Notes under the pieces: model-generated
Database searches by the model: none
Told to the model about the DNA's origin: nothing
Seen by the model: the letters and a program-made list of their open reading frames with translations, nothing else
Assembly (NCBI RefSeq): GCF_000426245.1
Contig: NZ_AUEZ01000059.1
Coordinates: forward strand, 1-55,071
Length of the DNA stretch: 55,071 nt
Reading direction: 5' to 3'
Source: Bradyrhizobium sp. Ai1a-2
GTDB lineage: Bacteria; Pseudomonadota; Alphaproteobacteria; Rhizobiales; Xanthobacteraceae
In this document: positions 1-10,859 of the stretch, piece by piece
How the letters are laid out: the number at the start of each line of letters is the position of its first letter
How positions within the stretch are numbered: position 1 is the stretch's first letter
Position numbers and translations under genes: made by a program

Positions 1-327
1 CGCATCCTCGCCGACAAGGGCTACCGAGGTCACAATGCGCCACCCGATTACAAGTTCAGGGTGTTCATCTCAGGCCAGAAGCGGCGCGTGACGCCCAGGA
101 TCAAACGCGAGCTGCGCCGGCGCTCGGCCGTCGAGCCGGTCATCGGCCATCTCAAATCCGAGCATCGCATGGGGCGCAACTACTTCTGGTACCGCAAGGG
201 CGACGCCGCCAACGCCGTCCTCGCCGCCGCCGGATACAACTTCCGCCGTCTCATCCGCTGGCTGGAGCTTTTGTTGCACCAAATCCTGGTCAGGCTCATC
301 CTCCGATTTCAGCTCGTCCCAAGCTGA
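1..327 (+). mobile_element. IS5-type transposase, 3' end (cut by window edge)
   Basis: The frame is open from base 1 and ends at a TGA at 325-327. It encodes the C-terminal ~108 residues of a DDE transposase. The start reads ADKGYRG, the region of the last catalytic Asp context in IS5-family enzymes. Further on are VEPVIGHLKSEHRMGRNYF, the C-terminal signature with the catalytic Glu, and a GYNFRRLIRWL tail. The enzyme would move its own insertion sequence by cut and paste. The element's right end must lie between 328 and about 350, because the neighbouring GST reading frame on the other strand is native up to about 345. No terminal repeat can be proved from one end only. The rest of the element lies outside the window. 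Confidence 0.85.
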
Positions 328-329
328 AA

Positions 330-791
330 TCAGACTTCTTCACGGGCGACAAAGTACGGACCTGAACCGAGCGCCGCCTCGACGCGGGCGAATTTGGCGG
401 TGACCGCCTGGCACTTGGCCTCCAGGGTCGCGGCATCCTTGGCAGTCTCGAGGCCCCAGAGATCGCTTAAGATCGCCGAGCCGAATTCCATCCAGGCGCG
501 ATGTTCGGCACGCGCCAGCGGATCCTGCGGATGCAGCTTGGCGCCTGATTGCGTCTCCTCGATATATTCGCAGATCACATTGCTCTCGAACAGCGCCACC
601 TCGCCGTTATCGGTCGCAACGGTCAGCACCGGCACCTTGCCGAGCGGCGAGATCTTCAGGAACCAGTCCGGCTTGTTGGCGAGATCGATATCGATCCGTT
701 CGAAGGGGACGCCCTTCTCGGCGAGCGCGATCACCGCGCGCTGCACATAGGGACAGAGCTTGTGGCTGATCAGTTTCAACGCGGCGGCCAT
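330..791 (-). pseudogene. Glutathione S-transferase, 3' truncated by the insertion sequence
   Basis: This frame encodes a thioredoxin-fold GST N-terminal domain. It has ISHKLCPYVQRAVIALAEKG with the candidate active-site Cys, the cis-Pro segment GKVPVL, and ESNVICEYIEE, the usual glutathione-contact Glu-Ser. The start at 791 is preferred over the Met at 824 because GAGGAG lies 7-8 nt upstream. The product would be 153 residues, whereas such GSTs normally have 210-230. The helical C-terminal domain stops after GPYFVA and the frame closes within 20 nt of the transposase gene. I infer that the insertion sequence interrupted the gene and that its 3' part lies left of the window. The shortened protein lacks most of the hydrophobic-substrate site and is probably not a normal GST. 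Confidence 0.8.
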
Positions 792-829
792 GGCGCACTC
801 CTCGCTGGTTTCATGCAGGCGCATTGATT

Positions 830-874
830 TAAATGCATTTGCATGAAACCGTCAAGAAGGATGCAATTGCATCC
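830..874. promoter_or_regulatory. Pair of ATGCA-type palindromes upstream of the GST gene (candidate operator)
   Basis: Two related palindromes lie 28 bp apart, centre to centre, upstream of the GST start. The first is ATGCATTTGCAT at 833-844, overlapping the perfect AAATGCATTT at 831-840. The second is the perfect 16-mer GGATGCAATTGCATCC at 859-874. A spacing of nearly three helical turns on one DNA face fits a dimeric repressor such as a MarR- or HxlR-type protein. The regulator type is a guess, since no regulator gene lies next to the site. Confidence 0.4.
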
Positions 875-880
875 ACCCTT

Positions 881-980
881 AGAGCTTCGGTTCTGATGGG
901 ATCAGAACCGAAGCTCTAGATTCTAGTTTTGACGTGTTTTCTTCACGCGAACCGGTGTCCACTTTGCTCAAAAACGCTCT
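881..980 (-). repeat. Dispersed hairpin element, copy 1 (3' of anmK)
   Basis: This is a ~100 bp element also found at 22384-22486, 41413-41512 and 53721-53825. At its left end AGAGCTTCGGTTCTGAT (881-897) pairs perfectly with 901-917 across a GGG loop, giving a 17-bp stem. The remainder contains ACGCGAACCGGTGTCCACTT and ends AACGCTCT. Read on the minus strand, the element begins at the anmK stop codon and overlaps it by one base. It probably ends or protects the anmK transcript. Confidence 0.85.
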
Positions 981-2083
981 TAAGGCCGCGCGATGACACC
1001 TCCGGTCATCGGGATCGGCACCCCGGTCGTGGCGGGATAGCTGAGCGGCAGGCCCTTCATCCCACGGACGGCGAGAAAACCGAAGGCCTGCGCCTCGATC
1101 GCGTCCGGCGACCAGCCGAGCGCATCGGCTGCTTCGACGGTCGCGGGCGCAACCCGCTCGCGCAGCATCCGCAGCATGGTCAGGTTGCGCGCGCCGCCGC
1201 CGGCGACGATCCAGCTCTTAGGCACCTTCGGCAGTAGCGGCACCACGCGGGCGATCGCGGCCGCAGTGAAGGCAGTCAGCGTCGCCGCGCCGTCGGCGGG
1301 CGCGACGTCACCGAGCTTCAATGCGGCGAAATCGTTACGATCAAGCGATTTCGGCGGCGGCAGCGCGAAGAACGGCAATTCCAGCGCGCGCGCAATCCAA
1401 GCTTCGTTAGCCCTGCCCTGGGCGGCGAACCGGCCGTCGGCGTCGAACGGCTGGCGCATGACGCGGAACATGTAGTCGTCGAGCAGTGCATTCCCGGGAC
1501 CCGTGTCGCAGGCGATCAGCGTATCGGTGCCGTCGATATAGGTGATGTTGGAGACGCCGCCGACATTGACCACCACGGTCGGCCCTTCGCGCTGCACGGA
1601 TTGCACCAGCGCCCGGTGATAGACCGGCACGAAAGGCGCGCCCTGCCCGCCAGCCTCGACATCGGCGGCGCGAAAATCATACATCACGGGAATGTGGATC
1701 ACTTTCGCGAGCGCCGCGGCGTCGCCGATCTGCACCGTCAATCGGCGCTCCGGCCGGTGCAGCACGGTCTGACCGTGGAAGCCGACAATATCGATTTCCT
1801 CCGGCGTGATGCGATTCTGCGCGATGAAGGCAGCGACCGCCTCGGCATGCGCCAGCGTCACGGCGCGTTCGGCCTCGGCCAGGATCCCGGGACGGGCGTC
1901 GCGGTGCGATAGCTGGACGGCCTCGGTAAGCGCCTGGCGCAGCAGGCTGCGCTCGGCATTGGTGTAGGGCCGGTAGCCGGACGGCCCGAACGACTTGACC
2001 TGCTTTCCATCGGTTTCGATCAGTGCGACGTCGACCCCGTCGAGTGAGGTCCCGCTCATCAGACCGAGTGCGGTCAACATCAT
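980..2083 (-). CDS. anmK: Anhydro-N-acetylmuramic acid kinase
   Basis: AnmK phosphorylates and opens 1,6-anhydro-N-acetylmuramic acid to give MurNAc-6-phosphate, a cytoplasmic step of peptidoglycan recycling. The sequence shows the ASKHA-type phosphate-binding start LGLMSGTSLDGVDVAL, then GFHGQTVLHRP, the DTGPGNALLDDY motif, and a VAGGGARN adenosine loop near the C-terminus. Starting at 2083 (the first of two adjacent ATGs) gives 367 residues, the family's usual length; the frame stays open upstream to 2146. The gene is divergent from tyrS, a pairing common in alphaproteobacteria. Its TAA stop merges with the hairpin repeat at 881-980. Confidence 0.95.
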   Translation of the reverse strand: MMLTALGLMSGTSLDGVDVALIETDGKQVKSFGPSGYRPYTNAERSLLRQALTEAVQLSHRDARPGILAEAERAVTLAHAEAVAAFIAQNRITPEEIDIVGFHGQTVLHRPERRLTVQIGDAAALAKVIHIPVMYDFRAADVEAGGQGAPFVPVYHRALVQSVQREGPTVVVNVGGVSNITYIDGTDTLIACDTGPGNALLDDYMFRVMRQPFDADGRFAAQGRANEAWIARALELPFFALPPPKSLDRNDFAALKLGDVAPADGAATLTAFTAAAIARVVPLLPKVPKSWIVAGGGARNLTMLRMLRERVAPATVEAADALGWSPDAIEAQAFGFLAVRGMKGLPLSYPATTGVPIPMTGGVIARP

Positions 2084-2248
2084 TCCTGTGCCTTCGACGC
2101 CCCTTTTGCCCTGCCCTGACGCCCAGCTTGTATCAAACAAGCACATCTTATAATGCCACAGCGTCCCCTGCGGCGGCAGCCCGTTCGGTCATAGTTCCGC
2201 AACCGGCTGCAATTACCGTAAAACAAGAATGATCAGAGTCGCCGACAA

Positions 2249-3505
2249 ATGACTACATTTAAATCGGATTTTATGAATGAGCTGCAGTGGCGCGGCTTCG
2301 TTCATCAGGTGTCGGACGCTGCCGGCATCGACGCGCTCGCTGCCAAGGGGGAGGTCGTGGCCTATGTCGGCTACGACTGCACGGCGCCATCCCTGCATAT
2401 CGGCCATCTGTTGTCGGCCATGATGCTGCACTGGCTGCAGGAAAGCGCAGGCGGCAAACCGATCACCTTGATGGGCGGCGGCACCACGCGCGTCGGCGAT
2501 CCCTCCGGCAAGGACGAAACGCGCCAAATCCTCTCCATCGAACAAATCGACGCCAACAAGGAATCCATCAAGCACGTCTTCAAACGCTTCCTGAAGTTCG
2601 GGGATGGCAGGACCGATGCCGTGATGGCCGACAACGCCGAGTGGCTGACCAAGCTCAATTACATCGAAATGTTGCGGGATATCGGTCGGCATTTCTCCGT
2701 GAACCGCATGCTTTCCATGGACTCGGTCAAGCTCCGCCTCGACCGCGACCAGGAGATGAGCTTTATCGAATTCAACTACATGATCCTGCAGTCCTACGAC
2801 TTTGTCGAACTGGCACGTCGGTACAGCTGCAATCTGCAGATGGGCGGTTCCGATCAATGGGGGAACATCGTCACCGGTGTGGACCTCGGCCGCCGCATGG
2901 GCACCCATCAGCTCTACGCGTTGACGACACCGCTGTTGACCACGGCGTCCGGCGCCAAGATGGGCAAGACCGCGGCCGGCGCGGTCTGGCTGAACGCCGA
3001 CCAGTTCAGCCCCTACGATTACTGGCAATACTGGCGCAACACGGAAGACGCCGACGTCGGGCGATTCCTGAAACTGTTCACGACGCTTTCGATGAGCGAG
3101 ATCGGGAAGCTGGAGGCGCTGCAGGGCTCCGAGATCAACGAGGCCAAGAAGGTGCTGGCGACGGAAGCGACCGCCCTGCTCCATGGCCGCGATGCCGCCA
3201 TTGAGGCCGCCGAAACCGCGCGGCGCACCTTCGAGGAAGGCGCGCTGGCGGAGACCCTGCCCACGATCGAAATTCCGCGCGGCGAACTGGATGCCGGCAT
3301 CGGCGTGCTGGCAGCCTATGTGAAGGCCGGCCTCGTCGCCTCCAATGGCGAGGCGCGGCGGCAGATCAAGGGCGGCGGATTGCGCGTCAACGACGTCGCC
3401 GTCACCGACGAGAAGATGGTGCTGACGCCGTCCGACCTCACCGCGGAAGGCGTGATCAAGCTGTCGCTCGGCAAGAAGCGGCACGTCCTGTTGAAGGCTG
3501 CATAG
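2249..3505 (+). CDS. tyrS: Tyrosyl-tRNA synthetase
   Basis: This class I aminoacyl-tRNA synthetase charges tRNA-Tyr. The HIGH motif is intact in TAPSLHIGHLLS. The tyrosine-binding region QSYDFVELAR and GGSDQWGNI is present, and the KMSKS loop has the form KMGKT, usual for this TyrS group. A C-terminal S4 RNA-binding domain covers about the last 65 residues, with VASNGEARRQIKGGGLRVND. The 418-residue length is normal. The ATG at 2249 gives the expected N-terminus, although no strong ribosome binding site is visible. The 165 bp to anmK must hold both divergent promoters; I see no T-box leader there. Confidence 0.96.
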   Translation: MTTFKSDFMNELQWRGFVHQVSDAAGIDALAAKGEVVAYVGYDCTAPSLHIGHLLSAMMLHWLQESAGGKPITLMGGGTTRVGDPSGKDETRQILSIEQIDANKESIKHVFKRFLKFGDGRTDAVMADNAEWLTKLNYIEMLRDIGRHFSVNRMLSMDSVKLRLDRDQEMSFIEFNYMILQSYDFVELARRYSCNLQMGGSDQWGNIVTGVDLGRRMGTHQLYALTTPLLTTASGAKMGKTAAGAVWLNADQFSPYDYWQYWRNTEDADVGRFLKLFTTLSMSEIGKLEALQGSEINEAKKVLATEATALLHGRDAAIEAAETARRTFEEGALAETLPTIEIPRGELDAGIGVLAAYVKAGLVASNGEARRQIKGGGLRVNDVAVTDEKMVLTPSDLTAEGVIKLSLGKKRHVLLKAA

Positions 3506-3560
3506 GCGCATTCGCTTTTTGCGTCTTGTGGGGAGCTGCGGAAACGCGCTCCCTCCTCTC

Positions 3561-4802
3561 ATGGACAAGAGCACGCCCCGGGAGGAAATTGCCGCGAAAC
3601 CGCCGACGCGCATCGCGCTCAACGTCCTCGCGCTGTGCTTTATGCTCGCGCTGATCGGCCGCGGTCTCGGCGAAAGTTTCACCGTCTTCCTGAAACCGAT
3701 CTCGGAAAGCTTCGGCTGGGATCGCGCGCAGATTGTCTCGGTCTATTCGCTGACCTGGCTTGCCGGCGGCCTCACCGCGCCATTGATCGGGCGGCTGTTC
3801 GACCATTCGGGGCCGCGAGCCGTCTATTCGCTCGGACTGCTCCTGCTCGGCGGCTCATTCCTGGTCGCGGCGCATGCGCAATATCTCTGGCAATTGCAGT
3901 TCAGCATCGGCCTCTGCGTCGGCATCGGGATCGCCTTCATCGGCAATGTGCCGAACTCGATCCTGCTCGGCCGCTGGTTCGGCCCGCGCCTGCCGACCGC
4001 GATGGCGGTGGTCTATTCCGCGACCGGCGCCGGCGTGCTCGTGCTGCTGCCGGCCTCGCAGCTCTTGATCGATCGCGTCGGCTGGCGCGGCGCCTACCAG
4101 ATCTTCGGCATTACTGCGCTGTGCCTGCTGGTGCCGCTATTGCTGCTGCCGTGGCGGCGGTTCTCGCGCGGTTCGCCGCATGTGGTGAAGAAGACCGGTC
4201 CCGATTTCGTCGACGAAGGCTGGACGCTGCTCGGCGCGATACGCCACCACGCCTTCTGGGCGCTGTTTGCCACCTTCTTCTTCACCGCGATCGGCATGTA
4301 CGCGATTTCGGCGCAGATCGTGGCCTATCTGATCGACGCCGGCTTTCCGCCGCTGCAGGCCGCGACCGCCTGGGGCTTCAGCGGCGTCGTGCTGCTGTTC
4401 GGCATGCTCGGCGTTTCCGAACTCGACAGCATCATCGGACGCCGGCCCTCGGTTCTGCTCAGCTACGCAATTTCGATCCTCGGCATCATCCTGCTCTGGC
4501 TGCTGCAGTGGTATCCGAACTTCTGGGTCCTGACCGGCTTCGTTGTCACCTTCGGCAGCATGATCGGCTCGCGCGGGCCGCTGCTCACGGCCACCGCGAT
4601 GAAGATCTTCCACGGCAAGCGGGTCGGCACGATCTACGGCACGATCTCGATCGGCAGCGGCCTCGGCTCCGCGTTCGGTTCCTGGGCCGGCGGCCTGATC
4701 CACGACTTCACCCACAGCTACAACCCGGTGATCGCATTCGCGCTGGTCAGCGTGATCCTGGGACTGATTCCGTTCCTGGTCGTGCCGGCGCTGCGCCGCT
4801 GA
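3561..4802 (+). CDS. Major facilitator superfamily permease
   Basis: The product is a 413-residue inner-membrane protein with about twelve hydrophobic segments in two halves. The loop after the second helix is GRLFDHSGPRAVY, the MFS motif A region. The layout, including GESFTVFLKPISESFGWDRA near the N-terminus, resembles the monocarboxylate/oxalate-formate branch of the superfamily. The substrate cannot be told from sequence. The ATG at 3561 is the natural start before the first helix, but its ribosome binding site is poor, and the frame stays open to 3519 just after tyrS. With only 55 bp between the genes, read-through from tyrS is likely. Confidence 0.85.
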   Translation: MDKSTPREEIAAKPPTRIALNVLALCFMLALIGRGLGESFTVFLKPISESFGWDRAQIVSVYSLTWLAGGLTAPLIGRLFDHSGPRAVYSLGLLLLGGSFLVAAHAQYLWQLQFSIGLCVGIGIAFIGNVPNSILLGRWFGPRLPTAMAVVYSATGAGVLVLLPASQLLIDRVGWRGAYQIFGITALCLLVPLLLLPWRRFSRGSPHVVKKTGPDFVDEGWTLLGAIRHHAFWALFATFFFTAIGMYAISAQIVAYLIDAGFPPLQAATAWGFSGVVLLFGMLGVSELDSIIGRRPSVLLSYAISILGIILLWLLQWYPNFWVLTGFVVTFGSMIGSRGPLLTATAMKIFHGKRVGTIYGTISIGSGLGSAFGSWAGGLIHDFTHSYNPVIAFALVSVILGLIPFLVVPALRR

Positions 4803-4903
4803 TCGACGGCGTCTCAGAGGTATCCCCTTGATGGCATGCCCTATTCACCATTGGTAAGATAGTTCCTGCTATGCCTCGGGGAACGACTCCCGCAGAGGCC
4901 GCA

Positions 4904-6601
4904 ATGAACCTTCTCAGCCGACTGACGATCCGCACCAAACTCGCCTGCATGGTGGCTCTCGCGGCCCTGACCGTTTTCGCGATCGTCGCGGGAGCGGCCT
5001 GGATCAACCGAAACCGTATGCTGGACGACCGCGTCGCACAGATGCGGACAGCGGTCGATCTGCTCTACGGCGTGACGCAATCGCTGCAGGAGGACGTTGC
5101 CGCCGGGAAGATGACGGTCGCCGAGGCGAAGGAGCTGTTTCGCCAGCGCGGCCGGAAGATGACGTTCAACAACGGCCAGGGATACCCGAACGCCTACAAT
5201 GTCGCCGATACGTCGCTGCTGCTGAACAGCGCCAATCCCAAGCTCGAAGGCAAGATCAACGGCACCAAGGATGCCAACGGCGTCCTGATCGCCGATGCCC
5301 AGATCGCCGCCAGCCGCCAGAGCCCGGAAGGCGGCACCACATCCTACCTTTATCCCCGCCCCGGACAGACTGTGCCGGCGCGGAAAATGACCTATGTTCG
5401 CGCCTTCGAGCCGTGGAACATCGTCATGAGCTACGGACTCTATGTCGATGATATCGACGCCGACGTGAATGCAGTGCTGCTGCAGCTCGGCGCGATAGGC
5501 GGCGGTCTCATGCTGCTGATGGGACTGTTGTCGTGGCTCATTGCCCGCGACGTCGTGGGCGCACTCGAGCGTCAGAAGAACCGGATGCAGCGCATCGCCG
5601 AAGGCTCGCTCGACGAAGCGGTCGAGGAGACCGGCCGCCGTGACGAGATCGGTCGCATGGCGGAAACGCTGGAGGTCCTGCGGCAGACCGCAATCAGTGC
5701 CCGGGCGCTGGAAGCCGAACAGGATGCGACCAAGCAGCGGAGTGAGAAGGAAAAGCGCGACGCCCTGATCGCGCTTGCCGATCGCTTTGATGCATCGGTC
5801 GGCCAGCTTGTCGGTCTGATGGCGTCGGGCTCGAGCGAACTGGAAACCACTGCAAAATCGATGTCCGCAACCGCCGAGGGTACCAATCACCGCGCCTCGG
5901 TGGTTGGCTCGGCGGCAACGGAAGCGAGCTCCCGGGTCCAGACCGTGGCCTCGGCTGCCGAGGAATTGTCCTCCTCGATCTCCGAGATCAGCCGCCAGGT
6001 CGCCCAGTCCGCCACCATCACCGGCCGCGCCGTCGAAAGCGCGCGCCGCACCGACACCATCGTGCGGGCGCTCGCCGATGGCGCCCAGCAGATCGAGCAC
6101 GTCGCCGAGCTGATCTCCAGCATTGCCGAGCAGACCAATCTGCTCGCGCTCAACGCCACCATTGAAGCCGCGCGTGCCGGTGAAGCCGGCCGTGGCTTTG
6201 CCGTGGTCGCCTCCGAGGTCAAGAGCCTGGCAAGCCAGACTGCTGAGGCCACCAAGGAGATCGGCACCCGCATCGCGCAGATCCAGGGCGCGACCAAGGA
6301 AGCCGTCGAGGCGATCGACGGCATCACCGCCACGATCGAGGAAGTCAGCACGATCGCGACATCGATTGGCTCCGCGATCGAGCAACAGGGCGCGGCAACG
6401 GCCGAGATCGCACGCAGCGTGTCACAGACGGCGGAAGCGACCAGGGAGGTCACGGCCAATATCGGCGGAGTCAGCGCTGCTGCAAACGAGACCGGCAACG
6501 CCGCAGGCCTCGTTCTCGCCGCAGCCAGCGACCTGTCCAAGCAGGCCGAACAGCTCTCCGGCGAAGTCTCGACCTTCCTCGCCGGCGTCCGCGCCGCGTG
6601 A
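4904..6601 (+). CDS. Methyl-accepting chemotaxis protein with periplasmic single-cache sensor
   Basis: This chemoreceptor signals through CheW and CheA to the flagellar motor. It has a first membrane helix at about residues 13-35, a periplasmic single-cache domain (about 40-185, containing YLYPRPGQ and FEPWNIVMSYG typical of sCache_2), and a second helix at about 195-217. A HAMP linker and a long coiled coil follow, with the invariant hairpin tip EQTNLLALNATIEAARAGEA. The start at 4904 is favoured over 4871 because AGAGG lies 7 nt upstream and it puts the basic residues just before the first helix. The ligand is unknown; family members often bind small organic acids. No che genes are nearby, so it serves a pathway encoded elsewhere. 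Confidence 0.93.
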   Translation: MNLLSRLTIRTKLACMVALAALTVFAIVAGAAWINRNRMLDDRVAQMRTAVDLLYGVTQSLQEDVAAGKMTVAEAKELFRQRGRKMTFNNGQGYPNAYNVADTSLLLNSANPKLEGKINGTKDANGVLIADAQIAASRQSPEGGTTSYLYPRPGQTVPARKMTYVRAFEPWNIVMSYGLYVDDIDADVNAVLLQLGAIGGGLMLLMGLLSWLIARDVVGALERQKNRMQRIAEGSLDEAVEETGRRDEIGRMAETLEVLRQTAISARALEAEQDATKQRSEKEKRDALIALADRFDASVGQLVGLMASGSSELETTAKSMSATAEGTNHRASVVGSAATEASSRVQTVASAAEELSSSISEISRQVAQSATITGRAVESARRTDTIVRALADGAQQIEHVAELISSIAEQTNLLALNATIEAARAGEAGRGFAVVASEVKSLASQTAEATKEIGTRIAQIQGATKEAVEAIDGITATIEEVSTIATSIGSAIEQQGAATAEIARSVSQTAEATREVTANIGGVSAAANETGNAAGLVLAAASDLSKQAEQLSGEVSTFLAGVRAA

Positions 6602-6963
6602 GCCGGCGCCTTGCCGTCTGACGGCCCAAAGGAAGCTGCGCTGCACGTGTCAGCCTCGCTGACACGTCTCAGCGAAAAAACTCCTGGCGCTTGAGATGCC
6701 AGGGTGAAATGCGTGGCCGTCAAAAAGAAATCGCTCTAGTCTTCCTGACGCGCGGGTAAAAGCCCCGCGCAAGAGTGGTGAAGACGCGCCAATCGCTTCT
6801 GCTGTTGTGGCCACGGTCGGCTTTCGTTCGCGCAACCGTCACTGGGGCAATCGGACTGCAGCCCGATCTTGATACGTTGCAACGGTTGACATCGTTCCGT
6901 GAAGACCGACAGCGGCCTGTCGAGAAGAGACAGGATCGAAAATACAAAACGGGAGGAACGGCA
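6602..6963. other. Intergenic region between the chemoreceptor and hydrolase genes, with a stem-loop
   Basis: No gene is supported in these 362 bases. Soon after the chemoreceptor stop lies a perfect 9-bp inverted repeat, ACGTGTCAG at 6645-6653 and CTGACACGT at 6659-6667, with a five-base loop. It lacks a following T-run, so it is at best an atypical terminator. The open frame running in from 6775 has no ribosome binding site and reads through non-conserved sequence; the hydrolase start is at 6964. Confidence 0.5.
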
Positions 6964-8163
6964 ATGCGTGATGACTTGAAAGCCGCATGTGACGGCATTC
7001 TGCAGAAAGTTGTGACTGGCAAGAGCCGCGTTCCGGGCGTGGTGGCGATGGTCACCGACCGCGCGGCCAACATCTACGAAGGCGCCGCCGGCGAACGCAG
7101 CATTGGCGGCAGTCAGGCAATGACGACGGACAGCGTCTTTGCGATTTTTTCGACCACGAAGGCAATCACAGGGACGGCGATCCTGCAATGTGTCGAGGAC
7201 GGCAAGCTGGACCTGGACGCCCCGGCCAAGACCTATGTTCCCGAGATCGGCAAGCTCCAGGTGCTGGAAGGCTTCGACGCGCAAGGAAAGCCCACGCTGC
7301 GGGCGCCAAAGCGCGATGTCACCACCCGCATGCTGATGCTGCACACGGCCGGCTTCGGCTACGACTTCTTCAACGCCAATTACTTTCGTCTGGCGCAGGA
7401 ACACGGCCAGCCAAGCGTGATCACCTGCTCCAGGGCATCACTGATGACGCCGCTTCTGTTCGATCCCGGCGACAAATGGGAGTACGGCAGCAACCTCGAT
7501 TGGTGCGGCCAGGTGGTCGAACGCATTCGCGGCAAGCGCCTCGGAGAGGTGTTCAAGGAGCGCATTTTTGCGCCGCTCGGGATGGATGACAGCGCTTTTT
7601 CGCTGACGCCCGCGATGCGCGAGCGCCTTGCCGTCATCCACCAGCGCGAAGCAGATGGCGCACTGACCCCGCTTCCCGATCTGCAATTACCGCCCGAGCC
7701 GGAGGTCGACATGGGCGGTCACGGACTTTACGCCTCGATCGGCGATTACATGAAGTTCATCCGCATGTGGCTGAACGACGGCGCGGGGCCGCAGGGTCGT
7801 GTGCTGAAGCAAGAGACCGTGGAGACGGCCGTACGTAACGGCCTTAAGGCACACCAGACCGTGGTGATGCTCCCCGGCGTGATTGCAAGCCTATCGAACG
7901 ATGCGGAGTTCTTCCCCGGACTGAAGAAATCCTGGTCCTACACCTTTATGGTCAACGACGAGGACGCGCCGACCGGCCGACCGGCGGGTTCGATCGGCTG
8001 GGCTGGGCTCGCCAACCTGTTCTATTGGATCGATCGAAAGAATGGGTTCGGAGGATATTGGGCGACGCAGATCCTTCCGTTCGGAGATCCGACATCGTTC
8101 GGCGGCTACCTGGATTTCGAGACGGCCGCTTACGCAACTGGCGAGGCACGCGCAGCAGCGTAG
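6964..8163 (+). CDS. Serine hydrolase of the beta-lactamase / class C esterase fold
   Basis: This 399-residue protein belongs to the beta-lactamase-fold family that includes EstB-type esterases, DD-peptidases and transesterases. The nucleophile motif is S63-T-T-K66 (FAIFSTTKAITG) and the second motif is Y174-G-S (KWEYGSNLDW). The third KTG/HxG element is not obvious; GRPAGSIGWAG may replace it. There is no signal peptide, which argues for cytoplasmic ester or lactone hydrolysis rather than cell-wall work or antibiotic resistance. GGAGG lies 8 nt before the ATG at 6964. It precedes a Baeyer-Villiger monooxygenase gene by 246 bp, so it may hydrolyse that enzyme's ester or lactone product. That link is an inference. 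Confidence 0.85.
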   Translation: MRDDLKAACDGILQKVVTGKSRVPGVVAMVTDRAANIYEGAAGERSIGGSQAMTTDSVFAIFSTTKAITGTAILQCVEDGKLDLDAPAKTYVPEIGKLQVLEGFDAQGKPTLRAPKRDVTTRMLMLHTAGFGYDFFNANYFRLAQEHGQPSVITCSRASLMTPLLFDPGDKWEYGSNLDWCGQVVERIRGKRLGEVFKERIFAPLGMDDSAFSLTPAMRERLAVIHQREADGALTPLPDLQLPPEPEVDMGGHGLYASIGDYMKFIRMWLNDGAGPQGRVLKQETVETAVRNGLKAHQTVVMLPGVIASLSNDAEFFPGLKKSWSYTFMVNDEDAPTGRPAGSIGWAGLANLFYWIDRKNGFGGYWATQILPFGDPTSFGGYLDFETAAYATGEARAAA

Positions 8164-8409
8164 TGCCAAAGAAGCGAAGCGGCCTTCCTCGCGCCACCTC
8201 GCTTCCCGGATTCTGAATCTGCGTGGGGTACGACGTTTACGGCCCAAGCCGCATGCAGTCGGCCAGTCTGTTGTTCAGCAGGCTGGCCCCTGCCATACCG
8301 ATTCCAAATGATGCAAGCGATCCATCGGCCGTGCGCTGAGGGCATTGCGATAACGACGAAGAAAATTTCGCCGAACTTCAGGGGGATTGCTCACAGGAGG
8401 AGAATTGTC

Positions 8410-10095
<1,686 letters not shown>

Positions 10096-10262
10096 ACCCA
10101 ACAATCGTTGACCGGGAGCAGCGTTCGATGTCGCTACTCCCGGCGCAATAGTCGCGAAAGCCCGTGAGGCGGCGCCTTCCTGCGACCGCTCCCGCGCTGG
10201 TGAATTCCTGGGTGGATATTGCGGCCACCACCGGAAGAGCCCTGCACCGACAGGAGGCAACC

Positions 10263-10853
10263 ATGGCCGACCCCGATCGCAACGGGATGTCCGCGCGGTT
10301 GTGGAGGATCCCCCGGCAGTTGCTGCTGGCGCTGATCAATGCGATGGCGATCCTGGTGATCGTCGCCGCGATTCTTGCGCTCGTCGCGATGGCGCGCATC
10401 AACCATTTTGCCGAACACGTCGCCGCAACGATGACTGACGCCGTGCTGGCGAAAGTCGATCTGCCGCCGAAAGCCGCGCTGGCGAATCTCCAAAACCTGA
10501 CGGCGGAGGTCCGCACGCTTGGAAGCACCCTTCGTCAGATCAAGTCAGGAGAACACCCGGCGCTTCAATCGGACATCGAGCAACTGAAGGAGGCGCTGAC
10601 CGCCCTGAATATCAGCGTCGACCGGCTCGGAAACGCGAGATCGCTCCTCACCGACGAGGCGATCGAGCAGTTGGGCCGGACGGTTACCGACGCGCTGATG
10701 AGGCTGAGGGATTGCTCTCCCAATGCTCGCCAGGCGACGGCCCGCGGTACAGCCGGAAACAAGACGGTCGGCGCATCGGAGGAACAAGCGCCAGTGAAAT
10801 CTGGTCTATATCAACGCCGATCCGGATTCTTTTCGGCGGTCCATCTGGAATGA
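10263..10853 (+). CDS. Membrane-anchored coiled-coil protein of unknown function
   Basis: I do not recognise this 196-residue protein. AGGAGG 6 nt before the ATG at 10263 supports both the gene and its start. A short basic N-terminus precedes one strong membrane helix (about residues 19-45, LLLALINAMAILVIVAAILALVA cut short here). About 110 residues of amphipathic, probably coiled-coil helix follow, with repeated Leu and Ile (LTAEVRTLGSTLRQIKSG and similar). The final 45 residues are polar and unstructured. The topology, with one anchor and an extended helical arm, resembles small scaffold or chemoreceptor-like proteins, but no signalling motif is present. It ends 6 nt from the convergent NTF2-like gene. 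Confidence 0.65.
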   Translation: MADPDRNGMSARLWRIPRQLLLALINAMAILVIVAAILALVAMARINHFAEHVAATMTDAVLAKVDLPPKAALANLQNLTAEVRTLGSTLRQIKSGEHPALQSDIEQLKEALTALNISVDRLGNARSLLTDEAIEQLGRTVTDALMRLRDCSPNARQATARGTAGNKTVGASEEQAPVKSGLYQRRSGFFSAVHLE

Positions 10854-10859
10854 TGTGAC

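Noticed and set aside
2147..2248. T-box riboswitch upstream of tyrS
   Set aside because: The space is only about 100 bases, has no T-box-like conserved sequence, and T-boxes are not expected in alphaproteobacteria.
2213..3682. Long leftward open frame of 489 codons opposite tyrS
   Set aside because: It is the antisense shadow of a highly codon-biased tyrS gene; the translation is Gln/Arg/His-rich and unlike any protein family.
4841..6385. Leftward 514-codon frame opposite the chemoreceptor gene
   Set aside because: Antisense shadow caused by strong third-position GC bias; composition is Gly/Asp/Arg-rich with no motif.
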